Shown here in pieces: positions 1 to 14,101 of a DNA stretch of 64,000 bases. The notes beneath the pieces were generated by a model. That model had not been told where the DNA came from. It searched no databases and saw only the letters and a list, made by a program, of their open reading frames with translations. This DNA is from Chrysomallon squamiferum. Lineage: Eukaryota > Mollusca > Gastropoda > Neomphalida > Peltospiridae. How positions within the stretch are numbered: the first letter of the stretch is position 1; each line of letters starts with the position of its first letter. The stretch lies in contig CM022668.1 of assembly GCA_012295275.1 (NCBI GenBank), positions 13,328,022 to 13,392,021 of the forward strand, written 5' to 3'. A program made the translations under genes and the position numbers.

Positions 1-812
1 TTCTTTTTCACCAGTGAAAAAAAAATCAATGTGTGAGAGAGATAGTAATTTTAACATGAATAAAAAAAAAGCCTAAAGGTTTATCTATTTTAAAACAATA
101 TCAAAATAAATCAGCCTAACAGAAGTTATAAGGATGTTGAATTACTGATGGAAGGTTTAAGTTATAAAAATCCACTCAGAAAACTTTCACATCTTGAAAG
201 ATTTATCGCTGAAGTTATTTCGATGGGAGTTGCTAAATTATCAAACATACAAAATACACAGCAAGTTTATTATGGGTTTATTTGTGAAACGCAATATTAA
301 AAATACTGGCCTCACCCAAGTGTGATGTTGTAATATAGATATTCTTTTATCGACCAGAGTGTCTGCGCTTCACAGCTTCCTAATTTTAATCTGTTATATT
401 GATATACTTTAAAACATGTTTAATCAATGCAGTATATTAGATGAAGGTAAATTGTCAAATACAAAAAAAACGTTTCTGAAAACTATTGGTTATAGCTAAG
501 AGACGCTATAATTTGTGTCAACAATTTAATTATGTGGATAAATAGATACAGTTATAGCTAGACAGAGAGATGGACTCACAGACAGACAGAGCTAATTGAT
601 GAGAAACAGTAAACTGATGAAAGACAGATAGGTAACTGATAAACTTTTCAGCATGCAGAATCAATATACATTTCTTTCTAATATCAAAAAACCTGTACAA
701 ATTGTTTCTTTGTAGTCCTGTCTGTAAAAAAGACAAAGAAAAGAAAACAATCAAAAAAAAACAACACAAAACACCTGAAGAAATAAGCCTCTAAGTAGTT
801 ATACATGCATGT

Positions 813-815
<3 letters not shown>

Positions 816-847
<32 letters not shown>
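816..847. repeat. (TG)n microsatellite
   Basis: About 16 uninterrupted TG units in an AT-rich stretch. Confidence 0.95.
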
Positions 848-849
<2 letters not shown>

Positions 850-3509
850 AAATACTGATATATTAAGTTCTCTTTTTTTAAATATATTTTCTTTATGTAT
901 TTTCTTTTTCACATTGTAGTTGACTAGCATAATATCAAATTACAACTTAATGTCAAGCAATGGGAAAAACAGAAATGGAAAGATAGGTGCGCTTCTTATT
1001 AGAAAAACCACAACAAAAACCACAAAACCCTCAAAAAATAAAATAAAATAAAATAAAATATAAATAAACATAAAAATAAAAACAAAAAAAACACTTAAGA
1101 AATAAACCTTTTTAAGTAGTTATACTTGCATATGTGTTTTTACTCATATAGCAAGTTATTATTATTATTTTTTTTTAAATTATTTTTCTATTATTTTTTT
1201 TTCTCAATAGTAAATTTAAAACAATTTCATTATTTTTTTTTTTTTTTTTACTCTCTATCTCTCTACCTAACACTATCGAATTACAACTTAATATCATGTG
1301 ACTGGCAAAATTGAAAATGGAGAGGTAAAAACAAAAAACTCCACAATTTTTTTTTTTTTTTTTTTTTTTAACAATCGGAGAGAAAAATCACTTGAAATTA
1401 ATCGACGCAGATTTGAGGTCTTAAAATGTCAAAATGAATAAAATTGTCTGCAAAATATCAGAGATCACGTCACTACATCAAGTTATTTTTAATTTTTTTT
1501 TTTTAATTTTTTTTTTAAATATAGGAATTATATTAATGGGCTTGGACATTTTGTTAATAATAAAAATGTAACAGACAGTTTTAGAGATACAAGTTGGGGT
1601 TGTTAAATAAAAAAAAAAAAAACAGTTTGACATATAGATAGAGAGAGAGCTAGGTCAGGACATTTTGACCAAGTTCAAACAGGACCTAGATTGCTTGTTA
1701 TTAAAGTAAATGGAGAGAACTGTAAAAGGAAAAAAAAGAAACAGATGGAAAGAAGGAATAAAAAAGGAGAAGAAAGGAATGAAGAAATTATATGTGTGAA
1801 ATGATGTTTGCATGTGTGTGTGTGTTTGTGCATGTTCAAACATACCTGTGCAGGTGTTCACTACTGTACTGACTATACAAACATTCAATAATCAGTTATT
1901 CTCTTTTTTTTTTCTTCTTTTGTTTCTACAGTAACATTAATATGTGTTATTTAATTCCATCAAATAATTAAATGTTTTAACAGCACCTTATTAATATATA
2001 TATTTTATTTTAAATTTTTTTTTACATTCTTATTCATGTGTTAAATTTTTTTCTAATAAAGAAACTCAAGTTTAGCAGCAAAGTTTTTTTTCTTTTTTTT
2101 TTTAATCTACTTTCCAAGATACAGTAACACACCTCCACTGACTGATAAAACATATCACAAAACAGACAAAAGCCAACAAGGCAGTTCTGGGGTACTGATC
2201 CTACTACCTGTTGTTCCTCAGGAAAAAATGTTTTTACTTCCAGACGACTTGCCTAGGGAGTCAATCGGAAATCTTTTTTCGTCATCAGTGCTCAGTTACT
2301 TGATGAGAAATGTTGTTATTGATAATTCAGTTAGCACAGTCAGCGATTTGGAATGTGTAACTTTTTCATTTTCCCAGGACTGCATTTATTATCCAATAAC
2401 AATTCTGCTACTAATAGAAAATTTAGGAAAGCTAAGCAAAGTATATGAAAGATTTCTTCTTTCAAGCTTCGCTCTTGTGGTTGTAACTATTTACATCAAC
2501 GGTCATTATTTACACTTAAAGAGAAATAATAATTATTAACTACATAATAATCAGGTAAAGGTATATATATATATTCATAATCTCAACATTTATTTTTAAC
2601 ACTTCATTCTTTTCTTTTCTTTTCCTTTCCTTTCACTTATTTCAACATACTTCCTTTAGTTTTTCCTTCTTTCATTCATTAAGCTTCCTTTTTACTTTTT
2701 CCTTAATCTTCCTTCCTTCCCCCCAAAAATCTTTCATTTTAGCTTTTTCCTTCTTTCATTTATAAACCTTCCCTTCAATCCACTTGTTTTTATTTTCAGT
2801 TTTTCCTTCTTTCATTCCCCCCCCTCTTCTTTCAGTTATTATTCAGTATATTTATTACTGCACTAGTTATTTCAATACATGGCAGAGTTATATTATAATT
2901 CAGTCTCTGGTTTATTGTATCATATTTTCAACAGTCTGGTACGATTCTCTGATATCGTCTACTGCTTTCTATTATAATTTTATTTTACATGATCAAGACC
3001 TCCCTTCCCTTTTATTAGTTAACAGGTTAAGAAATTCCATGGGGAAGGGATACAGAAAAGAATTAAAAAAATAATTTAAAAAATTAAAAAAAAACAGCAC
3101 TGAAATATTACCGAAATTGGCTCGATTCAAGCAGTTTTACACATACAAAATTATATTGATGGTTAAACTTAATTTACAATCTTTTTAACAGAAAGCCAGT
3201 TCATTTTTTATTATTTATTATTATTTTTTTTTTCCCACCACTAAAAAGGGACAGAAGAAGGAACAAAATGTATTTTATTTACCAACATTCGACAGTTATA
3301 CGTTGTTTTATATACGGTTTAAGGATCGTAAGAAAATCCCAGGAACTGAGAAGATTAAAGATTATCTCTCATTTCTCTTTCTAAACCCAGAAACGGATTC
3401 CAGGTTTTGCTGTTTGCTGTGTTGGCTAGCTGTGTTCTATCATAGGCCAGCTGCCAGTCTGTGTTAGATAACTGACATGCTCTGCATATCTGCAGCTTGG
3501 ACTCCCGTG

Positions 3510-3533
3510 TATGAGAGAGAGAGAGAGAGAGAT
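3510..3533. repeat. Short (GA)n tract inside a less AT-rich island
   Basis: A short GA run lies within a 300-base island (about 3360-3660) that is visibly less AT-rich than its surroundings. I find no exon in this island. Confidence 0.85.
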
Positions 3534-3663
3534 GTTGTTGTTAGGCTGCCCGATTCCTGGCCAATATTCTAGTGAACTTTTTGAGTGGAAAATTTAACGA
3601 TAATTTTTCTCATCTACTGTGGATGTGATCAATTAGTGCAGTGAACCAGCTATGGTTATATTA

Positions 3664-3683
3664 GGTGTGTGTGTGTGTTTGTA

Positions 3684-3751
<68 letters not shown>

Positions 3752-3776
3752 CGTGCGTGTGTGTGCGTGTGTATGT
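3664..3776. repeat. (GT)n microsatellite, interrupted
   Basis: Roughly 110 bases of GT units with a few TTTG, TATG and GCGTGC interruptions, which suggests an older tract. Alternating purine-pyrimidine of this length can adopt Z-DNA. Confidence 0.93.
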
Positions 3777-4929
3777 AAACTAAATTTGATATTCAAATTT
3801 TCTGCAAAGTCTGCTGAAATATAATGTCTGGAAATATAATTTTTCTGAAGACTAACTGAAAGATAAAAAAAAAAAAAAAAAAATGCCTCTTTGATTTAAA
3901 TCTGGAATATCCATAAGCTTTTTTCTCTTTCAACTTTTTGAAAATAATAAATTAAAACCAGCCTTGATTTGAGTAATTTGAGTTCACACTCTTTATCAAT
4001 GCAACAACAAAAAAATCAGATGATGAAGGCAAAAATTTTAAAATGGTGTTATTAATATTACTATAACGTTCTTTTTAACAATAACAGTAATGACAGGATA
4101 TAATAAAATTATCTCACTTATTTATGAATAACTAATAATGAAGAAATACTACTAAGCAGTAATAATAAATCAGTAAATACACATTTCTGAAATAATTAAT
4201 CATTTTATTTTCATTCATTTATTTTTATTAGTGTTATTAATTTATTTTTCTTAATGTTTTTAATGCTAAACAGATTATGACAATTCTTTTTTTTTTTTTT
4301 TTTTTAAATTTGAAATCATTATTTTACTTTCATGTTTTCTTTTTAATATCTTTAAAGTTAAAAAACAACAGCAGATTAAGGCAAATTCAAATTCACCACA
4401 GTTTCATGGATATTTCATTACTTATGCTTGCATGCTACTGGTTTAGACATGATGCCAAATTACACCTGTATCTTTTTATATTGTAATAGTTATGTTATTT
4501 AATAGATATGTTATTTAATAGACATGCTATTTAAATAACACTGGATGTGAGTTAATGTTATCAGACAGTAGTCAGAAAAAAAGAAAAAAAATAACAAAAA
4601 TAATAAACATAAAATTAAAAAATAATTTTCAATATAAAGAGAAACGAAAAAAAAAAAATAAAAAAAAAAATTAATTAAATCTACTGTTACAGAGCCAGGG
4701 AAGAAGAGAGAGAGAAAAAAAAAAAAAAAAAAAAAAAAAGATGTTTTCAAAAGAAAAAAAAAATATACAAGAACCAATTAAATTTAAAAAAAAAAAAAAA
4801 AGATTATACAAATGTAAAATAAATTTAAAAAAGAAATATATACTAATGTCAAAATTGTTATACAAAAAGAAAATGTCATTTTAACAATAAAAGAAACACA
4901 AATACTATTTAATATAAAACCCAACTCTC

Positions 4930-5120
4930 ACATTAGAGTAGAAAAGAAAAAACGTTAACATTATGCCAGTGTAGAACAAAACAAAATGTCTTATTTGTGC
5001 AGAACAAATAGCTTATGTCATACTAGTCGTCTAGAACAAAAACATAATGTTATGCCAAGTAAAAGAGAAAAAAACCTCACACTGTTGTATTGATGTCATA
5101 TTAGTGCAGAACAAAACATT
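4930..5120. repeat. Degenerate tandem repeat with GCAGAACAAA motif
   Basis: The word (G)CAGAACAAA or TAGAACAAA preceded by a TTATGTCATA/ATTATGCCA-like stretch recurs four to five times at irregular spacing of about 40-60 bases. It looks like an old minisatellite. Confidence 0.5.
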
Positions 5121-5619
5121 CTTGCATGACTATGGATTTATTTATTTATTTATTTATTTTTTTCGGGACTTTTCAATTATACATTTATCTTTCATCTGAA
5201 TGTTTTTCTACTACTTTTATAATCATCAGCTTAAATGTCACAAGAAGCAAAAAAAAAAAAAAAAAGAGACAGTATCAAATAAAATCTTTGTATATGATAA
5301 TTTTCAAAACAATCAGATACTGAAACATTAGCTGATATTCCTTGAGGCATGGAGCGTTTCAGGATCAATTCTCCTTGGGGGCATTTTCTATTTTAACCTG
5401 TTTAAAAATTCGCTAAATTTTAAAAAATCTGCTTTCTTTTTCTTCATCGATGCTGTAATTTCAGCAATATTATATTTTCTACACCCTAAAATGTTCTCTG
5501 ATTTTTTTCCCTATAATACAAAGACTGGATTGGTGTATAATCATAACCTCAACTCAAAAAAATTTCTTGCGATTCTTATTTAAAAGGGGTACCGACAACA
5601 TTCTGGTTTTATTCATAAT

Positions 5620-5830
5620 ATGAACACCTCATTATCAATTTATTGCCACTTCTCACCCTGTGGACCCTCTTCTGGTTCTTATAACACACTAAGTACTAAA
5701 ATACAATCAACACATCACCCCCTTTTCATTCCATATAGACCCTCCTCTGGTTCTTACAACACACTACTACTAAAACTTCACCATCAAATTTTATCACCCC
5801 TACCCCTCTCAACCTATAGTACCCTCCCCT
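5620..5830. repeat. Degenerate tandem repeat, pyrimidine-rich, about 95-bp unit
   Basis: Two clear copies share GACCCTC-TCTGGTTCTTA followed by CAACACACTA-like sequence, with a third weaker copy ending near 5830. An open frame of 70 codons crosses it but is only repeat sequence. Confidence 0.55.
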
Positions 5831-6322
5831 GATTTATTTCTTTTCTTGGGTGGAGAGGGGAACTATATCAAAAACCGTCACCAAAAAAAAAAAAAAACCA
5901 TTTTCCCCTCCCTCCCCCTCCTCTCAACTACGGCATCACCCAGAAACGCCACTGGCTCCAATTTAAAAACATGGTACAAGCTCGATGGTGTCAGTTTGGA
6001 ATCTTCTTAGTCAACAGGTAAGCCATAAAGCCTAACAAACGGGTTTATGTTCGGCGAAAGCAGACAGAACATTAGGAATCAATAACAAAACGGAGCTGAA
6101 GACCCGAGCCTCCACATTAAGAATAAGCCTGAAACATTTCTCGTTTTCCCAGGCAAATAAAAAAAAAACAGGAAAAAAAAAAAAAAACTAACAGATATAT
6201 ATATTAGTGGAGAAAAAAAAATAAAACGTATTAACGACTTGTAGATTTTTATTTCATTATGTTGTATTATTATCAGTGAATGATTAAAGGCAGTTCTGGA
6301 TAACTGTACTGGGGGGGGTGTT

Positions 6323-6324
<2 letters not shown>

Positions 6325-6366
<42 letters not shown>
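6325..6366. repeat. (GT)n microsatellite flanked by G-runs
   Basis: About 20 GT units with a run of eight G on the left (6311-6318) and GGGG on the right. Confidence 0.92.
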
Positions 6367-6368
<2 letters not shown>

Positions 6369-6582
6369 GTGTTGAAAGGAAAATTAAAAACATTTTTTTT
6401 TTTTTTGCTAGTGTTTATCTAAAAGTGTCCCGATTAATAATAGATGGGTTATCTTAATTTTCTTTTTTCTTTTATTTATTTATTTATTTATATTAATTGC
6501 TTACTGAGTAATATCTCTTCTTTTTTTTTTTTTTTTTTTTTTTTATCTGCTTATTTTTTTTTTTAATCATTTATACTTTGAG

Positions 6583-6584
<2 letters not shown>

Positions 6585-6636
<52 letters not shown>
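6585..6636. repeat. (AC)n microsatellite
   Basis: An uninterrupted AC run of about 52 bases, following a run of more than 20 T. Confidence 0.95.
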
Positions 6637-6638
<2 letters not shown>

Positions 6639-7069
6639 TTTATTGCATGTTTTTACTTGCTCTCAATAAAAGGTCAATAACCATGTAACTATAATTTGTA
6701 TGTCATATTCTTTACAAACATTGTGCAGTCTGTTAACTTGTTTATATTTGTAATCAATATTACTGTTATTGCGCGACCAGTTTCAATCAAAGGCACTGTA
6801 AGAAATCAGAGCTTAAGAGGTTTGATGAGTTGGGTTTTTCAGGTGTTTTTTTAGATGAATGAGGGGGTTTTACATTTTTTTCTTTTTTTTTAAACTAGTC
6901 GTATTTTTCTTTTATGAACAATCTGAAATAAATGTTATTTTTTAAATGTAAAAAGACATAAGCTAAAAAAAAAATTAAAAAAAATAAAAATAAAAATTAA
7001 TTTTTTTTTTATAAAATTTAAAAAAAAAAAAGAGACAAGCTGCAAATTACTCTATGCAGCAAAAATCCC

Positions 7070-7691
7070 ATAAACTTTAAATTCATTTCACTACAATAAA
7101 AACAAATTTCAATTCAAACCATTTTCTTTATTAAATATATTTTAAAAAATAAAAAAAAAAAAAAAAAAGTTAAAGGCAAAACCACAATTATCCATAATTT
7201 GTTGTATATAACTGATGCTAGGTCAAAATTAGCTTTTGTTCACTGTTCTTTGTAAACTATCTCAAAACAAAATATTAACATTTACATTAAATTCGTTTTA
7301 TAAAATTAAATATCAGTTGAAATAAACTTTTGTTTAAGCAGTTCACTGTAACTGTCTCACACATCTGCATCAAATTTATTTCATGACATTCTATGTCAAC
7401 CAAAATAAACTTGAATCTTTATTTTATAAATTTTTAAAGATGAATCCTTTCTGAAAAATGTACAATATATAATTATCCATAAACACTAAACAGAGTTTAA
7501 TTTTACAACTTCATAACTATCAGATGGTTGAGATTAAAAACTCAATACAAACTATTAACATTTACATTAAATTCATTTCATGACATTTAATGTCAGCCAA
7601 AATACACTTTAATCTCTATTTTACATATTTTAAAATAAAAATCACTCTTGTAAAAATAGAATATCCATAAACAGTAAACACAGATTATTCC

Positions 7692-7729
<38 letters not shown>

Positions 7730-8290
7730 GTCTTATGTTGGGGTTAAAAAAATTTAATATAAAATGTTAAAATTTACATTAAATTAATATAATATCAACC
7801 AAAATCAAATTCTTTATTTTACATATTCTAAAATAAAAACCGTTTCTGTCAGAAATGCAGTATAACTGTCTATAACACTCAACGCCATTTTAGCCTGTTT
7901 TTCACAAAATATCTGACGATAAAACATTCAGTATAAAATATTAAAATTTACACTTAATTCATTTAATATCAGCAAAAATCAGCTTCTATCAAAGATACAA
8001 AAACAAATAAACACAACAGAATACTTCTTAAAAAAAAAATTTTTTATTATTTTTTTTATATAAGCAGCTTAATTAGGGTTATTTAAGGATCATATTAAAA
8101 TTTACATTAAACTCATTTCACTGACACTTATATCAACCACACCAACCTTCATTCTTTCTTTTAACACTTTTTTTAACATAAAAATCATTTCAGTAAAAAA
8201 AAACGTACAAATAAAATGATCCATAAACACAATGGGACACTTCTTAAACCTAGTGGGTTTTGTTTTTTGTGTGTAACGTGGCTGAAATTG
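7070..8290. repeat. Degenerate long-unit tandem array (about 160-280 bp unit, five to six copies)
   Basis: The phrase AACATTTACATTAAATTCAT or close variants begins copies near 7275, 7555, 7768, 7940 and 8095, with a partial copy near 7080. Each copy continues with a TATCA(A/G)CCAAAAT phrase, a T-rich segment, ATAAAAATC and CCATAAACA. Copies are diverged and unequal in length, so the array is old. Confidence 0.65.
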
Positions 8291-8423
8291 GGGTTATGTA
8301 ACGACTGCACAATACACTGTGAACATTCCTGAGTAAATACACGAAAGAACACCAACTGGAGAGCTGATCCTATTCAGTATTAGAAATATCTGACATCACA
8401 GCTGTGAAGTGTTATGTGTGTGG

Positions 8424-8431
<8 letters not shown>

Positions 8432-8513
<82 letters not shown>
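8432..8513. repeat. (GA)n tract, 82 bases
   Basis: A pure GA run preceded by a short (TG)n and (CA)n. Pure purine strands of this length can form triplex (H-DNA). Confidence 0.97.
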
Positions 8514-8516
<3 letters not shown>

Positions 8517-9452
8517 AATTTGTATGTGTGTGTCTATTCTTGATCTTTACTGAAAAAACTAGTTTTGTTACCATAATTTTTTGTATTTTTTTTTTAAAGT
8601 AACAATATCAAATTAATATATCACCTGTTAAAGAACACCTGTTATTATTGTTGTTGTTGTTGTTGTTGAGCATATTAAACTGATTTATTTATAAAAATAC
8701 AAATAGCATGTCAGTATTAATATGAGAAGAACAGTATTAAATTAACAGTCAAAATAACATTGTTCAGTATTCATAATAATTAGTGGAATTAACCTACTGT
8801 CGACTAGGGATTAGTAGTAGATTAACCTTGAGCATAAATATTTAAAGAAAAAAAAAAGAAAAAAAAAACCACATTACCCATCAACATAAAAAATATATTA
8901 AAAACATTCGAGATGTCAATTCACCAAGGTGACACACATACACAGAGTCAGCATTATCTATATAATGCTCTCTCACACACACACACACACATTATTGATT
9001 GTGGAATCTTTACCCTTGTGGATAATTAAGACAAAAATATATTAACCTTTATATTAAGTACATTAATTCATCATTAGTAGACTGGTAAATTAACATCTAT
9101 ATTTTGTAGTAGCTGATAGTTACGAAAGTATGTTTATATTAGATAAATCACTTTCTCAGTCTCTCTCTCACACACACTCACATACACACGCATTTTCAAT
9201 GCACAGCAACACAAGATTTGTTGATAAATACAATGAATAGAAAGGAAATATGAAAGGGATGACTGACGAATCGAATACAGATGGACAAAAATGCAAAAAT
9301 GAAAGAGAAATGAGACAAGTAATGAGACAGACAGAATGAATAAATAATTGTCAATATCTAACTACATAAATGTATCAACTGCTAGATAAACAAAATATTA
9401 TAGCTTTTAAAAATCTATTTAAAGTGTAAACTCATAAAAAAGGAGAAGATGA

Positions 9453-9457
<5 letters not shown>

Positions 9458-9523
<66 letters not shown>
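9458..9523. repeat. (AG)n tract, 66 bases
   Basis: A pure AG/GA run in AT-rich sequence, one of five long GA/CT tracts between 8.4 and 12.3 kb. Confidence 0.97.
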
Positions 9524-9524
<1 letters not shown>

Positions 9525-10030
9525 AAGCATTGAAATAAAAGTTTGGATAAAGGGAAAATATTCTTTATTTATTCTTTTTAACTTTCTCTTTTATTCAACA
9601 CAATGAAAAATTCTTCTTAGTTTTAGACCAAAGCCCTCAGTATCTGACCACTAAATAAAGATATCCCAGATTTAAAAAAAAAAAAAATTAAATTAAATTA
9701 AAATAAAAAAGATAGCTTGGCGAACCAGAAAATTGTTGGTACATGCAGGTACATGTATACATGCTCTCAAGTACAACATTATAATGTTTACAGATATCAT
9801 ACTAGTAACTGATAACATTCATACATGAACATGTATACTATCAACACTGGATAAAACGTAAGTATGTCTAGGACAAGCAAAAATTAATGGGCACAAATGT
9901 GGATATCAAGTCGCAATAGGCTTAGACAAGTACCATGTGCTTATCTGGATTATTAAATGAAAATTAAATTAACTGGGAAATAGCGAGTTCACTAGGCACG
10001 CTTTTCTAACTAAACCATATTAATAGTATA

Positions 10031-10031
<1 letters not shown>

Positions 10032-10075
<44 letters not shown>
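10032..10075. repeat. (TG)n tract next to GCATGC palindromes
   Basis: About 22 TG units followed directly by a GCATGC-, GCACATGC- and GTGCAC-rich segment (10076-10108). This is a compact block of alternating purine-pyrimidine. Confidence 0.93.
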
Positions 10076-10076
<1 letters not shown>

Positions 10077-10173
10077 ATGCACGCACATGCATGTGCACAC
10101 ATGCATACAGAAAGAGAGGGAGATTTTTTTTTTGTTCTTTTCTTTTTTTGGTAACTTAAATAATATTAATTAT

Positions 10174-10290
<117 letters not shown>

Positions 10291-11118
10291 CAGCATATTA
10301 TAAAAATAGTCTTTATAAAAAAAAATGGTTGGGAAGATTATCACATGTGCATTAACTTCACTTTTCTGCAAAATATAATGACAAGAAAAATACACAGCTG
10401 TTCATGAAAGCAACCCGAGAAAGATAATAAATAAATAAATAAATAAATAAATAAAGAAGCATGTATGATAAATATTTATATTCAGTCAATATTTGTAGTT
10501 GTAATACTGCACATTAAATTCGCAGCAAATGTTCATGAGTATGAGGGTTGGTGGCTTATATTGATATAACAATGAAATGTGTGGGTTTTTTTTAATTTTT
10601 TTAAATCCAATAAAATTAAAATTGAACAAAGAAACAGAATGAAAGGAAGAAAAGAATAAAAATTAAATAATAATAAGAAAAAATGTATCCTTTGTACACT
10701 TTTTAATATTACAAGTCTCAAATTTCCGATACTTAACACAAACTCACTAAATTACCTGGCAGCGTGATGGTTTAATTTAGATATTATAAAACAGCATAAA
10801 TAAATAAATAAATGAATGTATTACACCAGCTTATTCTTAAAAGAAGGTTCTAGAATCCTACAGTGTTAAAAAAGTTCATGGTACAAAGGTCTAATTACCT
10901 CAACAGTACAAAATGTAACAATTGTTTTTAACAGAGAATATTGTTATCAATGTTTGTGTTATATGCAAGTACTTCAACAAAAATGTAAAAATAGTAACAC
11001 TTTAAAAAGATTTCTTAAATCTGTCTACTGTACTTTATTTTTAATAAGGAATAAGTATGACAATAGACAATGTGGGTATTACTGAGGTATTATTCTGTAT
11101 GCACATATATTACATGCA

Positions 11119-11140
11119 TATATATATATATATATATACA
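11119..11140. repeat. (TA)n microsatellite
   Basis: About 10 TA units, then TACAGGATTGG. Confidence 0.9.
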
Positions 11141-11225
11141 GGATTGGTATGAATATGAGTGTTCATGTATGAGTACAGGTATATCTCCCAATCTGCATTT
11201 ATGCATGGTGGGCATTAATTATTTA

Positions 11226-11228
<3 letters not shown>

Positions 11229-11291
<63 letters not shown>
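11229..11291. repeat. (CT)n tract, 63 bases
   Basis: A pure CT run. It is the only one of the five 8.4-12.3 kb tracts with its purines on the minus strand. Confidence 0.97.
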
Positions 11292-11295
<4 letters not shown>

Positions 11296-11424
11296 TTATT
11301 TTTTTATTGACATACATTAAGAGTGTTCTGTACACACACAGTACAAGCTATTAGCAAGTAAGACACAACATTTGTAAAACTGCCAGTTTACAGAGTCTGC
11401 ATATTGACTTCTGTGCATCAAGGT

Positions 11425-11510
11425 TATTTAATTACCATATCAACATCCAAGCCCTGCTTCACCAGTTCAACCCATACAGGGCCTCCGTTTGGACACAAGT
11501 ATGGATTGCA
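11425..11510 (-). other. Short coding-like segment of unknown origin
   Basis: On the minus strand an open stretch of about 27 codons reads NPYLCPNGGPVWVELVK, continues for ten more residues and ends at TAA (11425-11427). It is less AT-rich than its flanks and non-repetitive. It could be a relic of a mobile element or an isolated exon fragment. No family is recognised. Confidence 0.25.
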
Positions 11511-11552
11511 CTAATGACTATATTCTGTTTCAGGATTTCACTTCAGCTAGCT

Positions 11553-11554
<2 letters not shown>

Positions 11555-11615
<61 letters not shown>

Positions 11616-11985
11616 GTAATAATACAAATACAAATACGAATCCATATATACACACACATGCCATATAATACATTCTAATAGACATGCACATACACATATG
11701 ATGTAATACATACAAATAAACATTACACTCATACACCATACAACATACACAGAAACATGCCATACAAGATACACAAACAATATAATACACACACATACAC
11801 CATATAGTATACAGAGTATACAATACACACACAATACACACACCACACAATATACATGGCATACATGTTTCAAATACACACCATACAATACACACAGACA
11901 ACACACACTCACTGTATAATACACACACGTATACACAAGACACAAACCTAACACACCAAACTACCACACAAAAACACACAAAATA
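11555..11985. repeat. (AC)n tract grading into AC-rich degenerate sequence
   Basis: The first 58 or so bases are pure AC. The following 370 bases are CA-rich with ACACACAATA, ATACACAC and similar words. Cys/Val-rich open frames on the minus strand across this region are repeat translations. Confidence 0.9.
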
Positions 11986-12163
11986 CTAAACGCATAAAAC
12001 TAAACACACTAAACACACAAACCTATTAACGAATCAAATTAAACAGAAAAAAAAAAAAAAAATAAAAAAAAAAAAAAAAATATAAGCAAAAATGAATCCA
12101 GCTCAGCAGCCATTGAGCTAAGTAATTATCTTCCTCATTAAACAAAACCCATGTTAACAGGAG

Positions 12164-12170
<7 letters not shown>

Positions 12171-12242
<72 letters not shown>
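12171..12242. repeat. (GA)n tract, 72 bases
   Basis: A pure GA run, the fifth of the 8.4-12.3 kb series. Confidence 0.97.
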
Positions 12243-12244
<2 letters not shown>

Positions 12245-14035
12245 ATCGTTTTAACAACATCGCATTGTTTAGACGTTGGCGGCGATAAAGCCGATCCTGG
12301 TTATCACTCATTTCAAAATCTTTCTTAAAAGCTTTATTGAACACAATGGAGAGAGAAGCAGACTGTATTTTATTATTGTGGAGGTTCAGGTTTTTTTTTT
12401 TTTTTTTATAAATCTTGCCCATTGTTATCAAAGTTTATTTTTCTTTTCTGACCCTCAGGACAAATTATATTTTTTTTATACGTTTTTTTTTTTTTTTTTT
12501 ACTTTTTGTATGCCATTGATAAAAATGCATATATCATTGTAATCATTACATTGACCTTTTTTCTTTCTCCCTATTTCATTTTTTTTTTCTTTACAATAAA
12601 AAAAAAGAAAAAAAAAAAAAAAAAAAAAAAAGATGATAATAAAAGGAACAAACCGGGGCTTTTAGTATCAAATTACAATTAAATGTGTCAAATTCAATTT
12701 GTTTTCTTCTCATTTTTTGATGTGGTGTTATATATAATAAAATAAAAAATAAAAAATTTATATAAATAAATGAATGGGAGAGAGAAAAAAAAAAAAATAG
12801 CATTATCAATTTTTGTCGTTTTGTGACACTGTTAACAAAATATGATAAACAAGTTATTTTTTTTTTTTTTTTGACTACACTGATGTTTGGTCACAAAAGT
12901 TAATTTAACAGCAATAACAATAAATAAAAAAATAAGGAGAATTTTATTATTATTACTCACTTTTTTATTTTTTTTCATCAAAAATTTTAAAATCTGCTAA
13001 GCTTGACAATGAAGCCTGTATTTAACAGTCATCAACAAAATTGTCAAGTGTTTTTTTTTTTTTTTTAATAAAAAAAAATGAAAACCATTTAATTTTCTTC
13101 AAGAAAAATGAACAAACAAAAAATATCAAAAAATACAATGACACTGCCAAATGAATTTCTGCAAAAAAATGATTAATTATACAATATTTATTATTATTAT
13201 TATTTCTTTTTATAATGATTGCAACTGTACATTAAGAGTAAGAAAGATATTTTTATTATTAATTAATTAATTTATTTATTTATTATCATAGCAATAAAAT
13301 GACTGCTGCCAATTAATATCTAAACATACCCATTAACAGTAAGAAATATTTTAAATCCCACAGAAAGAAACAACATATACTATACATTTTAATAAAACAT
13401 TTATGATCACTGCTTGGATTGGGAAATAGTAATAAAACATTTAAAAAAAAACAAAAAAAAAAAACTTAAAGAAGAACTTAAATAAGATCATATGACTTAC
13501 TGTATTTAAGGTCAGTGGCTCTAACCTCTGACCTATGACCTGTCCCTCAAAACTATTTATTATATGAATATGTACCAAATGGAAAGGATAACATATAAAA
13601 TAACTGACTGCAGAAGTAACAGTTTCCAGGGGTGCAGAGGTGTCCAGAATACCCCCCCTCCCAATCCACCCGAATTGATCAGTTCTGAAAACATCTACTG
13701 AATAGGTTAATTTATCTCTCTGTTCCTGAACATTATCATTATCAGCTTATGCAAAAATGGGGAAATAATAATTTGCTTTGATATATCATCTATACATCAA
13801 TTTATGAAAGAAAGAGGAAGAAGAAGAAAAATAAATTAATAATAATAAAACAAAATATATACATTTCTTTTAAATGGCTAATAAAAAGTTACTATAGATT
13901 TTTCATGTGAACTTTATGTAACAGAAAAATAAGCTAATATTTTATCACTCATATATATATATATATATATATAAACATATAAACACAAACCTGTACACAC
14001 ATGCACACTTACTTGTATTTATATTTTAATAATAG

Positions 14036-14036
14036 T

Positions 14037-14098
<62 letters not shown>
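14036..14098. repeat. Compound (AAT)n-(AC)n microsatellite
   Basis: About nine AAT units run directly into about twelve CA units. Confidence 0.93.

Positions 14099-14101
<3 letters not shown>

Noticed and set aside
2228-2539. 103-codon open frame, non-repetitive composition
   Set aside because: No domain, signal or homolog recognised, no splice or promoter context, and it sits inside the presumptive UBE2E intron. Kept only as a candidate for a database search.
11530-11979. 149-codon Cys/Val-rich open frame on the minus strand
   Set aside because: Translation of CA-rich repeat sequence; an overlapping frame is similarly open.
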